From contig CAZLVB010000008.1 of assembly GCA_964562855.1 (NCBI GenBank), positions 1-31,066 of the forward strand: 31,066 nt of DNA, written 5' to 3'. This stretch comes from 2-12-FULL-41-17 sp964562855 (GTDB taxonomy: Bacteria > Patescibacteriota > Microgenomatia > Curtissbacterales > GWA2-41-24). Positions 6,803 to 15,594 of this stretch are shown here, in pieces. The notes beneath the pieces are model-generated. The model was not told where the DNA came from, ran no database searches, and saw only the letters and a program-made list of their open reading frames with translations. The number at the start of each line of letters is the position of its first letter. Position 1 is the stretch's first letter. The position numbers were made by a program, and so were the translations under genes.

Positions 6803-9685
6803 TTAGGCCAAGTATTTTTTAAGTGCTTGACCGGTATGAGAGTTGGCATTGTTGATAATATTCTGAGGCTTTCCTGTTGCGATTATTCTGCCTCCTCCAT
6901 CTCCACCCTCGGGTCCAAGATCGATAATCCAATCGGTATTTTTAATTACATCCATGTTATGTTCAATGATAATCACGGTGTTTCCGATGTCGACCAGCCT
7001 TCTTAGAACTAAAAGGAGTTTTTCGATATCTGCAAAGTGCAACCCGGTTGTGGGCTCATCCAGAATATAGAGAGTTTTGCCTGTTGCCTTTTTGGCAAGT
7101 TCGGTTGCGAGCTTTACGCGTTGCGCTTCTCCGCCAGAAAGAGTCGGTGCCGGTTGTCCCAGCTTTATGTAGCCAAGGCCTACGTCGTAAATGGTTGTTA
7201 GCTTTTGATTAATTTGCGGAATGGCGGAAAAGAAACTCATGGCAACTTCAACAGTCATCTCTAAGACCTCGGAAATATTTTTCTCCCGGTAACGGACTTC
7301 CAATGCTTCTTCACTGTAGCGCTTTCCGCTGCAAACTTCGCAAACAACATAGATATCGGGTAAGAACTGCATCTCTATTTTCACCTGGCCCTCTCCTTCA
7401 CATGCCTCACATCTGCCTCCTTTAACGTTAAATGAAAATCTGCCCGCGCGATATCCGCGAATGCGAGCTTCGGTAGTTTTTGCGAACAAATCTCTAATGT
7501 GGGTGAAGGTGCCAGTGTATGTAGCCGGATTAGAACGAGGCGTTCTGCCTATGGGAGACTGGTCAATTAGGACAACTTTATCGAGATTTTCGATGCCTAC
7601 AATATCCAGATGATCTCCCGGCTTGTCTTTCGATCGGTAAAAATGACGTGCCAAGGTTTTGTATAAAACGTCATGAACAAGTGTAGATTTTCCTGAGCCG
7701 GAGACGCCGGTTATGCAAATGAATTTTCCCAGCGGAAACTCTACGTCTATCGACTTAAGGTTATGCTCTTTAGCCCCCAGTATTTGAAGGTACGTTTCCT
7801 CGCCACGTTTAGTTGCCTCTTTTGTGCTTGTAATACTTATACTTCTCTTTGATGACAGGTATTTGCCTGTTTGCGAGTGCGCACTTTTCATTATCTTTTG
7901 TGGAGTTCCCTGGGCAATGATCTTGCCGCCGTGCAATCCGGCACCCGGTCCAAAATCCAGGATATAGTCCGCAGCAAGCATCATTTCCTTGTCATGTTCA
8001 ACAACAATAACAGTGTTTTTTAAACTTTTGAGCCTTTTTAGGGTGTTTATCAATCTTTCGTTATCTCGCTGATGGAGTCCTATAGATGGTTCGTCCAGTA
8101 CGTAGAGAACTCCCGACAATCCCGAGCCAATCTGAGAAGCTAGCCTGATTCTTTGTGCTTCTCCCCCGGCAAGGGTAGCTGCCGTACGGCTTAGAGTCAG
8201 GTAATCCAAGCCTACGTCTAGTAAAAATTTAATCCGTGACGACAATTCTTTGAATATGGGTTTTGCGATTTGTAGTTCTCTTTCAGAAAGACTGCCTTTG
8301 CTTTCCAGGTTTGAGACCCATTCATAGGCTGCGCTTACGGATTTTTCCGTAACTTTTGCAATTGATTCCTTGGCGATGGTTATCGAAAGCGATTCCGGTT
8401 TGAGCCTTGTGCCCAGACAGGTTTGGCAGGTATCGGTTCTCATAAACTTCTCCATTTCCCGGCGAACGAAATCGGATTCTGTCTGGTTGTACCTTGCCTC
8501 AAGGTTCGCAATTATCCCCTCAAATCGTGCATCTATGGTTACAAGCCGCCCAAAGCGATTAGGCCCTTTAACTCGATATATCTTATTGTCGCCAGTCAAA
8601 AGAAGCAGTCGTTCTTTTGGTGAAAGATCCCCTATAGCTACATCGATGTCAATTTTATTTTGTTTGCAAAATTCAGAAAGCGTGCGCCAAGACCAGGTAT
8701 CGCTTTCGATAATTCTCGACCACGGAAGAATGCCGCCTTCTGCTATTGAAAGGTTTGGATTGAACGCGAGACCCTCGTCAACTTTTCTGACGACTCCCAA
8801 GCCGCTGCATTTGGGGCATGCGCCATGGGGCGAGTTAAAGGAAAAGGTCCTCGGCTCAATCTCCGGTATGGAAACGTTATCGACGGGACACATGAATTTT
8901 TCTGAAAATATATGGTCTTTTAATACTTGTGGATACTGAGGAATTTCGAAAGTCTTGTCTTGAATCTGGGCAGCAATAACTGTTCCTTCAGAAAGTTTTA
9001 AGGCCTGCTCGGTTGATTGGGAAAGTCTGCCTTTTTCAGCGGGTACGGTTAATTTATCTACGACAACATCTATTGAATGTTTATTGGTTTTTATTAGGAC
9101 AAAATCGCTATCGACATCTTGGATTTTGCCATCGACGCGAACTTGTCTATATCCCTTTTTGGCAATATCGGCAAAGACGTCTCTAAACTCGCCCTTGCGG
9201 TCTTTGACTACAGGAGCCAAAAGAAGGATTCTGACAGGCGTCTTCGTATTAGATTTCAGGCTTTGTATTTGATCGACAATTTGCCCGGATGACTGGTGCG
9301 AGATTTCCCGGCCACATATCGGGCAATGGGGATGGCCGACTCTGGCAAACAGTAGTCTCAAGTAGTCATATATTTCTGTTATTGTTCCGACGGTTGATCT
9401 TGGATTATGGGAAGTTGATTTTTGGTCAATAGATATGGCCGGTGACAGGCCCTCGATAAGGTCGACATCGGGTTTATCCATGACTCCCAAAAACTGTCTG
9501 GCGTATGCAGCGAGCGATTCTACATACCTTCTTTGACCTTCCGCATAGATTGTGTCGAATGCCAAGGAGGATTTTCCCGATCCTGATATGCCCGTAAAGA
9601 CTATCAATTTGTTTTTGGGAATATCAACGCTTATGTTTTTAAGGTTATGGACGCGTGCGCCTCTTATGGTTAAAGTATCTGACAT
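6803..9685 (-). CDS. uvrA: Excinuclease ABC subunit A
   Basis: UvrA is the damage-sensing ATPase of nucleotide excision repair. The full-length 960-aa protein has two ABC modules: Walker A GISGSGKSSLAF near residue 32 and GVSGSGKST near 640; signatures LAGGEAQR and LSGGEAQR; and Walker B VLDEPSIGLH and ILDEPTTGLH. The zinc modules are intact (CPICGREI, CPVD with CPKCSGLG, and CEACEGEG with CEVCSGKRY), and the insertion-domain Cys motif CQTCLGTRL is present. The gene lies 66 bp downstream of uvrB, with a plausible internal promoter in the gap, and precedes the transglutaminase and uvrC genes. Confidence 0.98.
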   Translation of the reverse strand: MSDTLTIRGARVHNLKNISVDIPKNKLIVFTGISGSGKSSLAFDTIYAEGQRRYVESLAAYARQFLGVMDKPDVDLIEGLSPAISIDQKSTSHNPRSTVGTITEIYDYLRLLFARVGHPHCPICGREISHQSSGQIVDQIQSLKSNTKTPVRILLLAPVVKDRKGEFRDVFADIAKKGYRQVRVDGKIQDVDSDFVLIKTNKHSIDVVVDKLTVPAEKGRLSQSTEQALKLSEGTVIAAQIQDKTFEIPQYPQVLKDHIFSEKFMCPVDNVSIPEIEPRTFSFNSPHGACPKCSGLGVVRKVDEGLAFNPNLSIAEGGILPWSRIIESDTWSWRTLSEFCKQNKIDIDVAIGDLSPKERLLLLTGDNKIYRVKGPNRFGRLVTIDARFEGIIANLEARYNQTESDFVRREMEKFMRTDTCQTCLGTRLKPESLSITIAKESIAKVTEKSVSAAYEWVSNLESKGSLSERELQIAKPIFKELSSRIKFLLDVGLDYLTLSRTAATLAGGEAQRIRLASQIGSGLSGVLYVLDEPSIGLHQRDNERLINTLKRLKSLKNTVIVVEHDKEMMLAADYILDFGPGAGLHGGKIIAQGTPQKIMKSAHSQTGKYLSSKRSISITSTKEATKRGEETYLQILGAKEHNLKSIDVEFPLGKFICITGVSGSGKSTLVHDVLYKTLARHFYRSKDKPGDHLDIVGIENLDKVVLIDQSPIGRTPRSNPATYTGTFTHIRDLFAKTTEARIRGYRAGRFSFNVKGGRCEACEGEGQVKIEMQFLPDIYVVCEVCSGKRYSEEALEVRYREKNISEVLEMTVEVAMSFFSAIPQINQKLTTIYDVGLGYIKLGQPAPTLSGGEAQRVKLATELAKKATGKTLYILDEPTTGLHFADIEKLLLVLRRLVDIGNTVIIIEHNMDVIKNTDWIIDLGPEGGDGGGRIIATGKPQNIINNANSHTGQALKKYLA

Positions 9686-9706
9686 TTGAAAAAAGAAAGA
9701 ACAAAA

Positions 9707-9736
9707 ATTGTATCAGATGAATCAATCTTGGTTCAA
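9707..9736 (-). promoter_or_regulatory. Putative promoter of uvrA
   Basis: On the minus strand TTGAAC (9736-9731) and TACAAT (9712-9707) are 18 bp apart, predicting a start near 9700 and a 15-nt leader without an SD. It lacks the TTCGGG direct repeat found in the lexA and dinB-operon promoters, so it does not appear to share that candidate operator. Confidence 0.5.
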
Positions 9737-9751
9737 GATGTAATGGCGCCT

Positions 9752-11758
9752 TTATGGTTTTTGCGCTTTAAGTTCCAAGATCTGGTCTCTAAAAATCGTC
9801 GCCCTTTCAAAGTCCAAGACTCTTGCGGCATTTTTCATCTCTCTTGTTAGAACTCTCATTAGCTTGGTTTTATCTTCTGGTAAGATATCTCCATGCTTTG
9901 CCCTTTCGAGAGTTTGGGCAATCACCTGATCGGCAATAACCATTTTTTGTTCTTCGTCATAGGCATTTTCTCTTTCTATAACTTTTTCCCTTATTGGTTT
10001 TTCGATTGATTTAGGGCTGATTCCGTGCTTTTTATTGTAGGCGATTTGTACCTCTCGGCGTCTTTCAACTTCCCTGATTGCTTTGCGCATGGATTGAGTT
10101 ATATTGTCTGCGTAAAGAATGACCTTGCCCTCGATATGACGGGCGGCTCTGCCCATTGTCTGGACCAGAGCAGTTTCGCTTCTTAAAAAACCTTCTTTGT
10201 CGGCATCGAGAATTGCAACTAGCGAGACCTCCGGAAGGTCTAAACCTTCTCTGAGTAAATTTATGCCTACAAGAACATCATAATTACCCAATCTTAAGTC
10301 ATCCAGAATATCTGTTCTGTCCAGAGTCTGGATTTCCGAATGCAGATAATGAACTTTTAGTTGGCTTTCTTTTAAGTAATCGGCTAACTCTTCAGCCATT
10401 CTTTTTGTCAGAGTCGTTACCAGTACTCTCTGATGTCCCTTAGTTCTTTTTTCTATTTCTGCTATCAAATCTTCTATTTGTCCGGTCGAGGGTTTTATCA
10501 CAATTGGCGGGTCCAGGAGACCGGTTGGCCTGACCAACTGTTGGACAACCTGGTCAGCAGTTGAGAGTTCGTACTGGGCTGGCGTTGCCGAGGTATATAT
10601 TACCTCGTTTATGCGCCTTGCAAATTCCTCAAATTTCAGCGGACGATTGTCAAAAGCGGACGGAAGCCGGAAGCCGAAGTCAACAAGCATCTCTTTTCTG
10701 GCGTAATCACCTCTGTACATTCCATGTATTTGAGGAATTGTCATATGTGACTCGTCTATTACTAAAAGATAATCTTTGGGAAAGTGATCAAGAAGACTAT
10801 ACGGGGGATCTCCCGGTGATCTGCCGTCAAAATGCCTTGAGTAATTTTCGATGCCTTTGCAGTAGCCGAAATTCTTGATCATCTCAATATCGTAGTTTGT
10901 TCTTTGCTCGAGACGATGCGCTTCCAGATATTTCTTGTGTCTATTAAAGTATTTAAGACGGTCTTTTAGCTCAATCTTAATAGTTTCAATGGCTCTTTTG
11001 GCCGCAGATTCAGAAGAAACGTAGTGCTTGGCCGGATAAAGGGCAAAGTTCTCCATTGTCTTTTCGGCCAACCCGGTAACCGGGTGAATAACTTTTAACG
11101 CTTTTAAAATATCGTCTGTGAAATGTAATCTTATGCCAAAATTTTCATAAGCTGGCAAAAGTTCGATATTTTCTCCCCGAACTCGATAAGTACCTCTTCT
11201 AAAATCAATGTCATTTCTCTCGTATTGGAGTTTCGCAAAATTGGTCAGTATTTGAGACCTTGACCATTTTTGACCGGTTTTGAGCTGCAGGCGGGAATTT
11301 TGATATTCCTGTGGCGAGCCAATATTGTAAATAGCCGATACTGAAGCTATCACAATTACGTCGCTTCTGGTTGCGAGTGCTGTTGTAGATGCCAGCCTCA
11401 ACTTGTCGATTTCTTCATTCACCTCGGTTTCTTTTTCTATATAAGTGTCTGTTTGAGGCATATACGCTTCGGGCTGATAATAGTCGTAGTATGATACGAA
11501 GTAACAAACCGCGTTTTTCGGGAAGAATTCTCTGAATTCCTGGTAAAGCTGGGCCGCTAAAGTTTTATTATGTGATATTACAAGAGTTGGCTTGCCCGTA
11601 TTGGCTATAACATTTGCGACCGTAAAGGTCTTTCCGGAGCCGGTAACACCAAGCAGTGTCTGGTGTTTATAACTATTAACTACCCCTTCTGTCAGTTTTT
11701 CAATCGCCTGTGCTTGATCACCCGCTGGTTTGAATAAGTGTGCAAGTTCAAATTTCAT
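9752..11758 (-). CDS. uvrB: Excinuclease ABC subunit B
   Basis: UvrB is the helicase-like scaffold that verifies damage and recruits UvrC. The full-length 668-aa product shows Walker A GVTGSGKT near residue 38 and the beta-hairpin region YYDYYQPEAYMPQTDTYIEK that clamps DNA. It also has motif II LLVIDESH, motif III YTSATPAQYE, motif VI QTMGRAARH and a C-terminal UVR motif (about 630-665) for UvrC contact. It is first in the uvrB-uvrA-transglutaminase-uvrC block. A minus-strand TATAAT at 11775-11770 lies about 12 nt before the ATG, implying a leader of only a few nucleotides, although its -35 is weak. Confidence 0.98.
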   Translation of the reverse strand: MKFELAHLFKPAGDQAQAIEKLTEGVVNSYKHQTLLGVTGSGKTFTVANVIANTGKPTLVISHNKTLAAQLYQEFREFFPKNAVCYFVSYYDYYQPEAYMPQTDTYIEKETEVNEEIDKLRLASTTALATRSDVIVIASVSAIYNIGSPQEYQNSRLQLKTGQKWSRSQILTNFAKLQYERNDIDFRRGTYRVRGENIELLPAYENFGIRLHFTDDILKALKVIHPVTGLAEKTMENFALYPAKHYVSSESAAKRAIETIKIELKDRLKYFNRHKKYLEAHRLEQRTNYDIEMIKNFGYCKGIENYSRHFDGRSPGDPPYSLLDHFPKDYLLVIDESHMTIPQIHGMYRGDYARKEMLVDFGFRLPSAFDNRPLKFEEFARRINEVIYTSATPAQYELSTADQVVQQLVRPTGLLDPPIVIKPSTGQIEDLIAEIEKRTKGHQRVLVTTLTKRMAEELADYLKESQLKVHYLHSEIQTLDRTDILDDLRLGNYDVLVGINLLREGLDLPEVSLVAILDADKEGFLRSETALVQTMGRAARHIEGKVILYADNITQSMRKAIREVERRREVQIAYNKKHGISPKSIEKPIREKVIERENAYDEEQKMVIADQVIAQTLERAKHGDILPEDKTKLMRVLTREMKNAARVLDFERATIFRDQILELKAQKP

Positions 11759-11806
11759 GGCAAAGCTTAATTATAGTATTTTAAAAATGTTGATTCCAGT
11801 GATAAA

Positions 11807-12961
11807 ATGTCCACCTATAGAAGTAAAATGAGCGAGCGCGAAATCCCGGGAATTATTGGTCTTGGAAAATCGGTTGGTCGAAATTTGGTTACCAACCAGG
11901 ACATTGCCGATGCAGTTGCTCAATACAGAAATGAATCTCGCGGTAGAAGTCCGGATTTATTACCGAGACTGAGAAATTCCGTCCTAAAAATGCTTGGACC
12001 AATCGGTACAGGCGTGAGGTACTGGGCAGACGAGGAACAATGTACCTCTGACCTTGCTGTTGAAGCCAGTGTCGAAGCTTTGAGTATGGCCAATAAGTCT
12101 GCGCGGGAACTGACAGCCATCACAATTGCGACAATGTCTCAGGATTATCCGGGGGTTCCGGTGGCGCCTGTGGTTCAATACAGGCTGGATGCTAAAAACG
12201 GAATTCCCGCAAAAGATATTCAAGTTGCTTGCGCAGGAACGGTATATGCACTGCACGATGTTTTTGTTGATCTAACAAGTCAATTCGGAAGCGGACGCGG
12301 TCCGCAATTGGCTATAGGTGCTGAAGTTTTAAGCAGACACATACATCCATCTCAAGCAGATACCTACGGCTTGTTTGGCGATGCTGCGGGAGCCTTAATT
12401 ATCGATTTGGTTGAAGACAATCAAGGGTTGGCATCCAAGATCCAGTTTCACTTGGGGGCTGACGGACAGTACCAGACGGATTTACTAATTCCCGGTGGTG
12501 GTACTGTGCATCCAACCTCCAGGCAAACAGTTGATGCTGGAATGCATTTCTTGCAAATGAATGGTCCGGAAATAGAAAAACAAGCAATCAGAAGAATGGC
12601 CGAATCAACAGAGGCGGTGTTGGAAAAAGCCAATTTAAAACCAGGGGAAATCTCGCTATTCATCCCACATCAGGCAAACAGAGAAATAATTGTTAAAACC
12701 GCGAAACTTTTGAATTTCCCAATTGAGCGTGTTTATATCAACATAAACAGGTACGGGAATACTTCGGCCGCGACTATCCCCCTTGCTATGCACGATGCCT
12801 ACTTTGAAGGCAAACTGAATCCCGATGAGATGATCGTCGTTGCGAGCTTAGGGGCTGGGCTTTCTTTTGGAGCAGCTACACTTTCCACCACGGGGTTACC
12901 GAGACGATCCGCACTGCTTAAATTAAGATCAAGAATAGAGTCAACTCTTCCGGGCAGATAA
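11807..12961 (+). CDS. 3-oxoacyl-ACP synthase III (FabH-like) family protein
   Basis: This thiolase-fold condensing enzyme has the complete Cys-His-Asn triad of KAS III: C142 in VACAGTVYALHD, H288 in FIPHQANREI and N318 in NRYGNTSAATIPLA. In classical bacteria FabH condenses acetyl-CoA with malonyl-ACP to start fatty-acid synthesis. Here no other fab gene or acyl carrier protein is in view, and the lineage usually lacks the pathway. A different acyl-CoA condensation or lipid-tailoring role is possible. At 384 aa it is longer than FabH (about 320), with extra N-terminal residues, an insertion around 40-75 and a basic C-terminal tail. It is divergent from uvrB and directly upstream of lexA. ATG 11828 is an alternative start. 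Confidence 0.85.
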   Translation: MSTYRSKMSEREIPGIIGLGKSVGRNLVTNQDIADAVAQYRNESRGRSPDLLPRLRNSVLKMLGPIGTGVRYWADEEQCTSDLAVEASVEALSMANKSARELTAITIATMSQDYPGVPVAPVVQYRLDAKNGIPAKDIQVACAGTVYALHDVFVDLTSQFGSGRGPQLAIGAEVLSRHIHPSQADTYGLFGDAAGALIIDLVEDNQGLASKIQFHLGADGQYQTDLLIPGGGTVHPTSRQTVDAGMHFLQMNGPEIEKQAIRRMAESTEAVLEKANLKPGEISLFIPHQANREIIVKTAKLLNFPIERVYININRYGNTSAATIPLAMHDAYFEGKLNPDEMIVVASLGAGLSFGAATLSTTGLPRRSALLKLRSRIESTLPGR

Positions 12962-12969
12962 GTGTCCTC

Positions 12970-12999
12970 TTGACAACTTCGGGTTTTCTTTGGTATATT
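12970..12999 (+). promoter_or_regulatory. lexA promoter, predicted leaderless, with candidate SOS operator
   Basis: TTGACA (12970-12975) and TATATT (12994-12999) are 18 bp apart, a near-consensus promoter. The ATG at 13006 lies 7 nt after the -10, where transcription should begin, so the mRNA is predicted to be leaderless. The spacer holds AACTTCGGGTTTT (12975-12987), identical to the dinB-operon promoter. TTCGGG at 12978-12983 is followed one helical turn later by TTTGGT at 12989-12994. LexA bound here would cover the promoter. Confidence 0.65.
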
Positions 13000-13005
13000 T
13001 TGGAC

Positions 13006-13623
13006 ATGGCAACAGTTCTCTATCGCAGGCAAAAACAAATTCTTGATTTTGTAAAGAATTACATCAAAACACATGGTAACGCGCCTACTCTTGTCGAAAT
13101 AGCCAGAAAACTCAAGGTTAAATCGCTGGCTACTGTTCACGAGCATTTGCAAACACTTGAGAAAAAGGGCCTGATAAAGCGCTCCTCGGGAATCGTCAGG
13201 GGTATTGAAATTCTGGACTCTGCGATTGGCAAGATCGTCGGGGGCGTGGAACTCCCGCTTTTGGGTTATATTGCTGCCGGATCGCCTATTGAGCCGTATA
13301 CGGATCCCGACGCGACTTTCCCAATTGCCTCTAACATGGTCCCTCAAAATAAAAAATCTTATGTTTTGCAGGTCAGAGGCGATTCGATGATAGAAGACGG
13401 CATTTTGGACGGCGACTTCGTGATCGTTGAAGAAGCAAATCAGGCAAGAGACGGCGATATAGTTGTTGCTATGATTGAAAACGGAGTTGTCACCTTGAAG
13501 CGTTATTTTAGAGAGAAGGACAGAATCCGACTGGAACCCGCCAACTCAGCCATGACCCCCATTTTTGCTACGAATGTAAGCATACAAGGAAAGTGCGTCG
13601 GAGTTATACGTAAATACAGCTAG
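13006..13623 (+). CDS. lexA: LexA repressor (SOS regulator, autocleaving)
   Basis: LexA represses DNA-damage genes and self-cleaves when stimulated by RecA filaments. From ATG 13006 it is 205 aa. The N-terminal winged helix-turn-helix (1-65) has the recognition region around SLATVHEHLQTLEKKGLI. The linker carries the cleavage site Ala91-Gly92 in GYIAAGSP. The S24 peptidase domain has Ser127 (RGDSMIEDG) and Lys165 (VVTLKRY) as the catalytic dyad. The frame extends upstream to 12970, but that ATG lies inside the promoter, so 13006 is chosen. It ends 4 bp from the convergent mgtE gene. The candidate operator in its own promoter suggests autoregulation. Confidence 0.95.
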   Translation: MATVLYRRQKQILDFVKNYIKTHGNAPTLVEIARKLKVKSLATVHEHLQTLEKKGLIKRSSGIVRGIEILDSAIGKIVGGVELPLLGYIAAGSPIEPYTDPDATFPIASNMVPQNKKSYVLQVRGDSMIEDGILDGDFVIVEEANQARDGDIVVAMIENGVVTLKRYFREKDRIRLEPANSAMTPIFATNVSIQGKCVGVIRKYS

Positions 13624-13627
13624 ATTG

Positions 13628-14902
13628 CTAGATCAATAACATACGAGCAAGACCCAAAAAGACAAAAAATCCGAATACGTCGGTTGCCGTTGTAATAAAA
13701 ATTGTAGCTGAAGAGGCCGGATCTTTACCGACCGCTTTCATGAAAATCGGGACCAAGGCGCCGAAAAATCCCGCAATTACCAAATTTACGACCATTGCAA
13801 TACCTATAATTAATCCGAACGCAGGATTTTTATTGAATATAACCGCAATCAGTGCTACAAGAACTCCGTTTATTAAGCCGTTAATGGCACCAGCTCCCAT
13901 TTCGTTTGCAATGATCTTTTTGCTGGTTTGAGGATTGATTTCTTTTAAGACGAGACCCCTGATTGTTACCGCCAAGGTTTGGGTGCCGGCATTTCCGCCC
14001 ATGCCGGCGACAATGGGCATATAGACTGCAAGAAGTACCAGTTTAGAGATGGCGTCCTGAAAAAGCCCGACCACGGAGGCGGCTAAAAAAGCAGTGCCCA
14101 AATTCAAAATCAACCATCTATATCTAAACTTTACCTTGGTCATAACAGAATCCAAAACATCCTCTTCCCTGTTAACGCCGGCAAATCCGTAAAGATCATG
14201 TGTAGATTTGCGGTCGATGAGAGCCAAAATGTCGTCGGAATGAATAACACCAAGTATGGATCCATCGTCGTCGAGGACAATGATTTTGTTATGGGGATGT
14301 CTAAGGAAGGAATTAATAACCTTGCGTTCATCGAAATTATACTTGATGGATGGTATTTTCTGAATATGATCACCAACTTTTTCGTTCTTGCCGTGAAGAA
14401 CGAGCTCATGACCCGGAAGCTCGCCCATCAATTTACCGTCTTTCTCAATCAAGATCGTCGGGAACTTACCGGTTTTCTTTTCGTGCTCAATAAGAGCGCC
14501 TTTCAATTCCTCGAACCGGCTTTCCGTTTTAACTTTGATGTAGTCAAGGCTCATCAGGCCGGCTGCAGCCCTGGGATTGAATCTCAGAAGGAACTCGACC
14601 TTTTCCCTTATTGAGTCGCTTAACTTTTCTTTGACTATTTTTGCCCTTTTATCTTCGATGTTCTGGAGAACGTCGGTTGCTTTATCCGGGTCGAGCTTAT
14701 TCAAGGCCTTAATTATCTCGTCGTCATCCAACTCAAATACAAGTTCCTTGAAGACACGTTTAGGTGAAGATAACAGGATTAACCCCTTGTCTTTATCTTC
14801 GGCCTCCCTAAAAGCTTGCAATATATTTTCTGTGCCGCTCACTAATTTATTTTTAGCATAAATGCGGAAAAACTGCTTTGAGATGTTAAAATTTACTAGC
14901 AA
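13628..14902 (-). CDS. mgtE: Magnesium transporter MgtE
   Basis: This is an Mg2+ channel/transporter of the MgtE (SLC41-like) family. The cytosolic N domain (about 25-130) contains ALNKLDPDKATDVLQNI and RFNPRAAAGLMSLDYI. A CBS pair follows (about 135-250, with IIVLDDDGSILGVIHSDD). The five-helix membrane domain (about 260-424) carries the pore signature MPIVAGMGGNAGTQTLAVTIRG and a C-terminal segment with KDPASSATIFITTATDVFGF. At 424 aa it is slightly shorter than usual. The frame starts at TTG 14902, immediately beside the rsmI ATG on the other strand; a GTG near 14842 is an alternative. MgtE normally gates on cytosolic Mg2+ through the N-CBS module, which is retained. Confidence 0.93.
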   Translation of the reverse strand: MLVNFNISKQFFRIYAKNKLVSGTENILQAFREAEDKDKGLILLSSPKRVFKELVFELDDDEIIKALNKLDPDKATDVLQNIEDKRAKIVKEKLSDSIREKVEFLLRFNPRAAAGLMSLDYIKVKTESRFEELKGALIEHEKKTGKFPTILIEKDGKLMGELPGHELVLHGKNEKVGDHIQKIPSIKYNFDERKVINSFLRHPHNKIIVLDDDGSILGVIHSDDILALIDRKSTHDLYGFAGVNREEDVLDSVMTKVKFRYRWLILNLGTAFLAASVVGLFQDAISKLVLLAVYMPIVAGMGGNAGTQTLAVTIRGLVLKEINPQTSKKIIANEMGAGAINGLINGVLVALIAVIFNKNPAFGLIIGIAMVVNLVIAGFFGALVPIFMKAVGKDPASSATIFITTATDVFGFFVFLGLARMLLI

Positions 14903-15574
14903 ATGGGTACTTTGTACATCGTATCAACACCAATCGGTAATTTGGGAGATATTACGTTTAGGGCTATAGAAACCCTCAAGTCAGTCGACTATATTTTGGC
15001 TGAGGATACTAGAGTCACGGGGAAGCTTTTGAAGTATTACTCGATAAGTCCCAGGATGATTTCCCTTAATGATTTTAATGAGCAAAGTCGTCTTGCTAAA
15101 GTAATTTCTGACTTAAAAATGGGAAAGAAAATCGCGCTTGTTTCTGACGCAGGCACGCCGCTTATTTCTGACCCGGGTTATAAACTCGTGCGCGAAGCGG
15201 TTAGAGCTGGAATTAGGATCGAATCAATTCCGGGTCCAAGCGCAGTTATCAGCGCATTGACCGTTTCGGGATTGCCGCCGGACAAATTTTTATTTTTAGG
15301 TTATTTACCAAAAAAGGCAAACAAGAGGAAAGAAATGCTAAGAACTCTCGGTTTTTCGAATCGATCCATTAAGCCAACAGTTATTATTTATGAATCACCT
15401 CATAGAATTACCGAAACACTTACAGACATCAAAGCCATTTTTGGGGATGTCGACATTGTCGTTTGTCGTGAACTGACCAAATTATATGAGGAAGTTATGC
15501 GGGGAAAAGTTTCAGAAATAATCAGCCGTTGTCAAAGTAAAATTGTTAGAGGCGAATTAGTCATTTTGTTTTAG
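14903..15574 (+). CDS. rsmI: 16S rRNA (cytidine(1402)-2'-O)-methyltransferase
   Basis: RsmI 2'-O-methylates C1402 in the decoding centre of 16S rRNA using SAM. The 223-aa protein has the tetrapyrrole-methylase-fold signatures: YIVSTPIGNLGDITFRAIETL at the N terminus, LAEDTRVTGKLL, the SAM-binding LVSDAGTPLISDPGYKLVREA near 80-100, PGPSAVISAL, and FLFLGYLPKK. It is somewhat short, lacking a long C-terminal helical tail. Its ATG is directly next to the mgtE start on the opposite strand. A TAAAAT at 14887-14892 could be the -10 of a near-leaderless transcript. Confidence 0.94.
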   Translation: MGTLYIVSTPIGNLGDITFRAIETLKSVDYILAEDTRVTGKLLKYYSISPRMISLNDFNEQSRLAKVISDLKMGKKIALVSDAGTPLISDPGYKLVREAVRAGIRIESIPGPSAVISALTVSGLPPDKFLFLGYLPKKANKRKEMLRTLGFSNRSIKPTVIIYESPHRITETLTDIKAIFGDVDIVVCRELTKLYEEVMRGKVSEIISRCQSKIVRGELVILF

Positions 15575-15594
15575 AATATTTTTTGAGTTGGACG

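Noticed and set aside
8370..8939. Long antisense ORF (189 aa) within uvrA
   Set aside because: A shadow of the conserved uvrA reading frame. No promoter or domain features.
9707..9736. uvrA promoter (TTGAAC) as a third member of the candidate SOS regulon
   Set aside because: Only the -35 hexamer matches the dinB promoter. The TTCGGG direct repeat and the shared 13-mer are absent.
12970..13005. Upstream ATG at 12970 as the lexA start (adds 12 residues)
   Set aside because: It coincides with the -35 region. The added residues are not LexA-like and the family N terminus begins at MATVLYRRQK.
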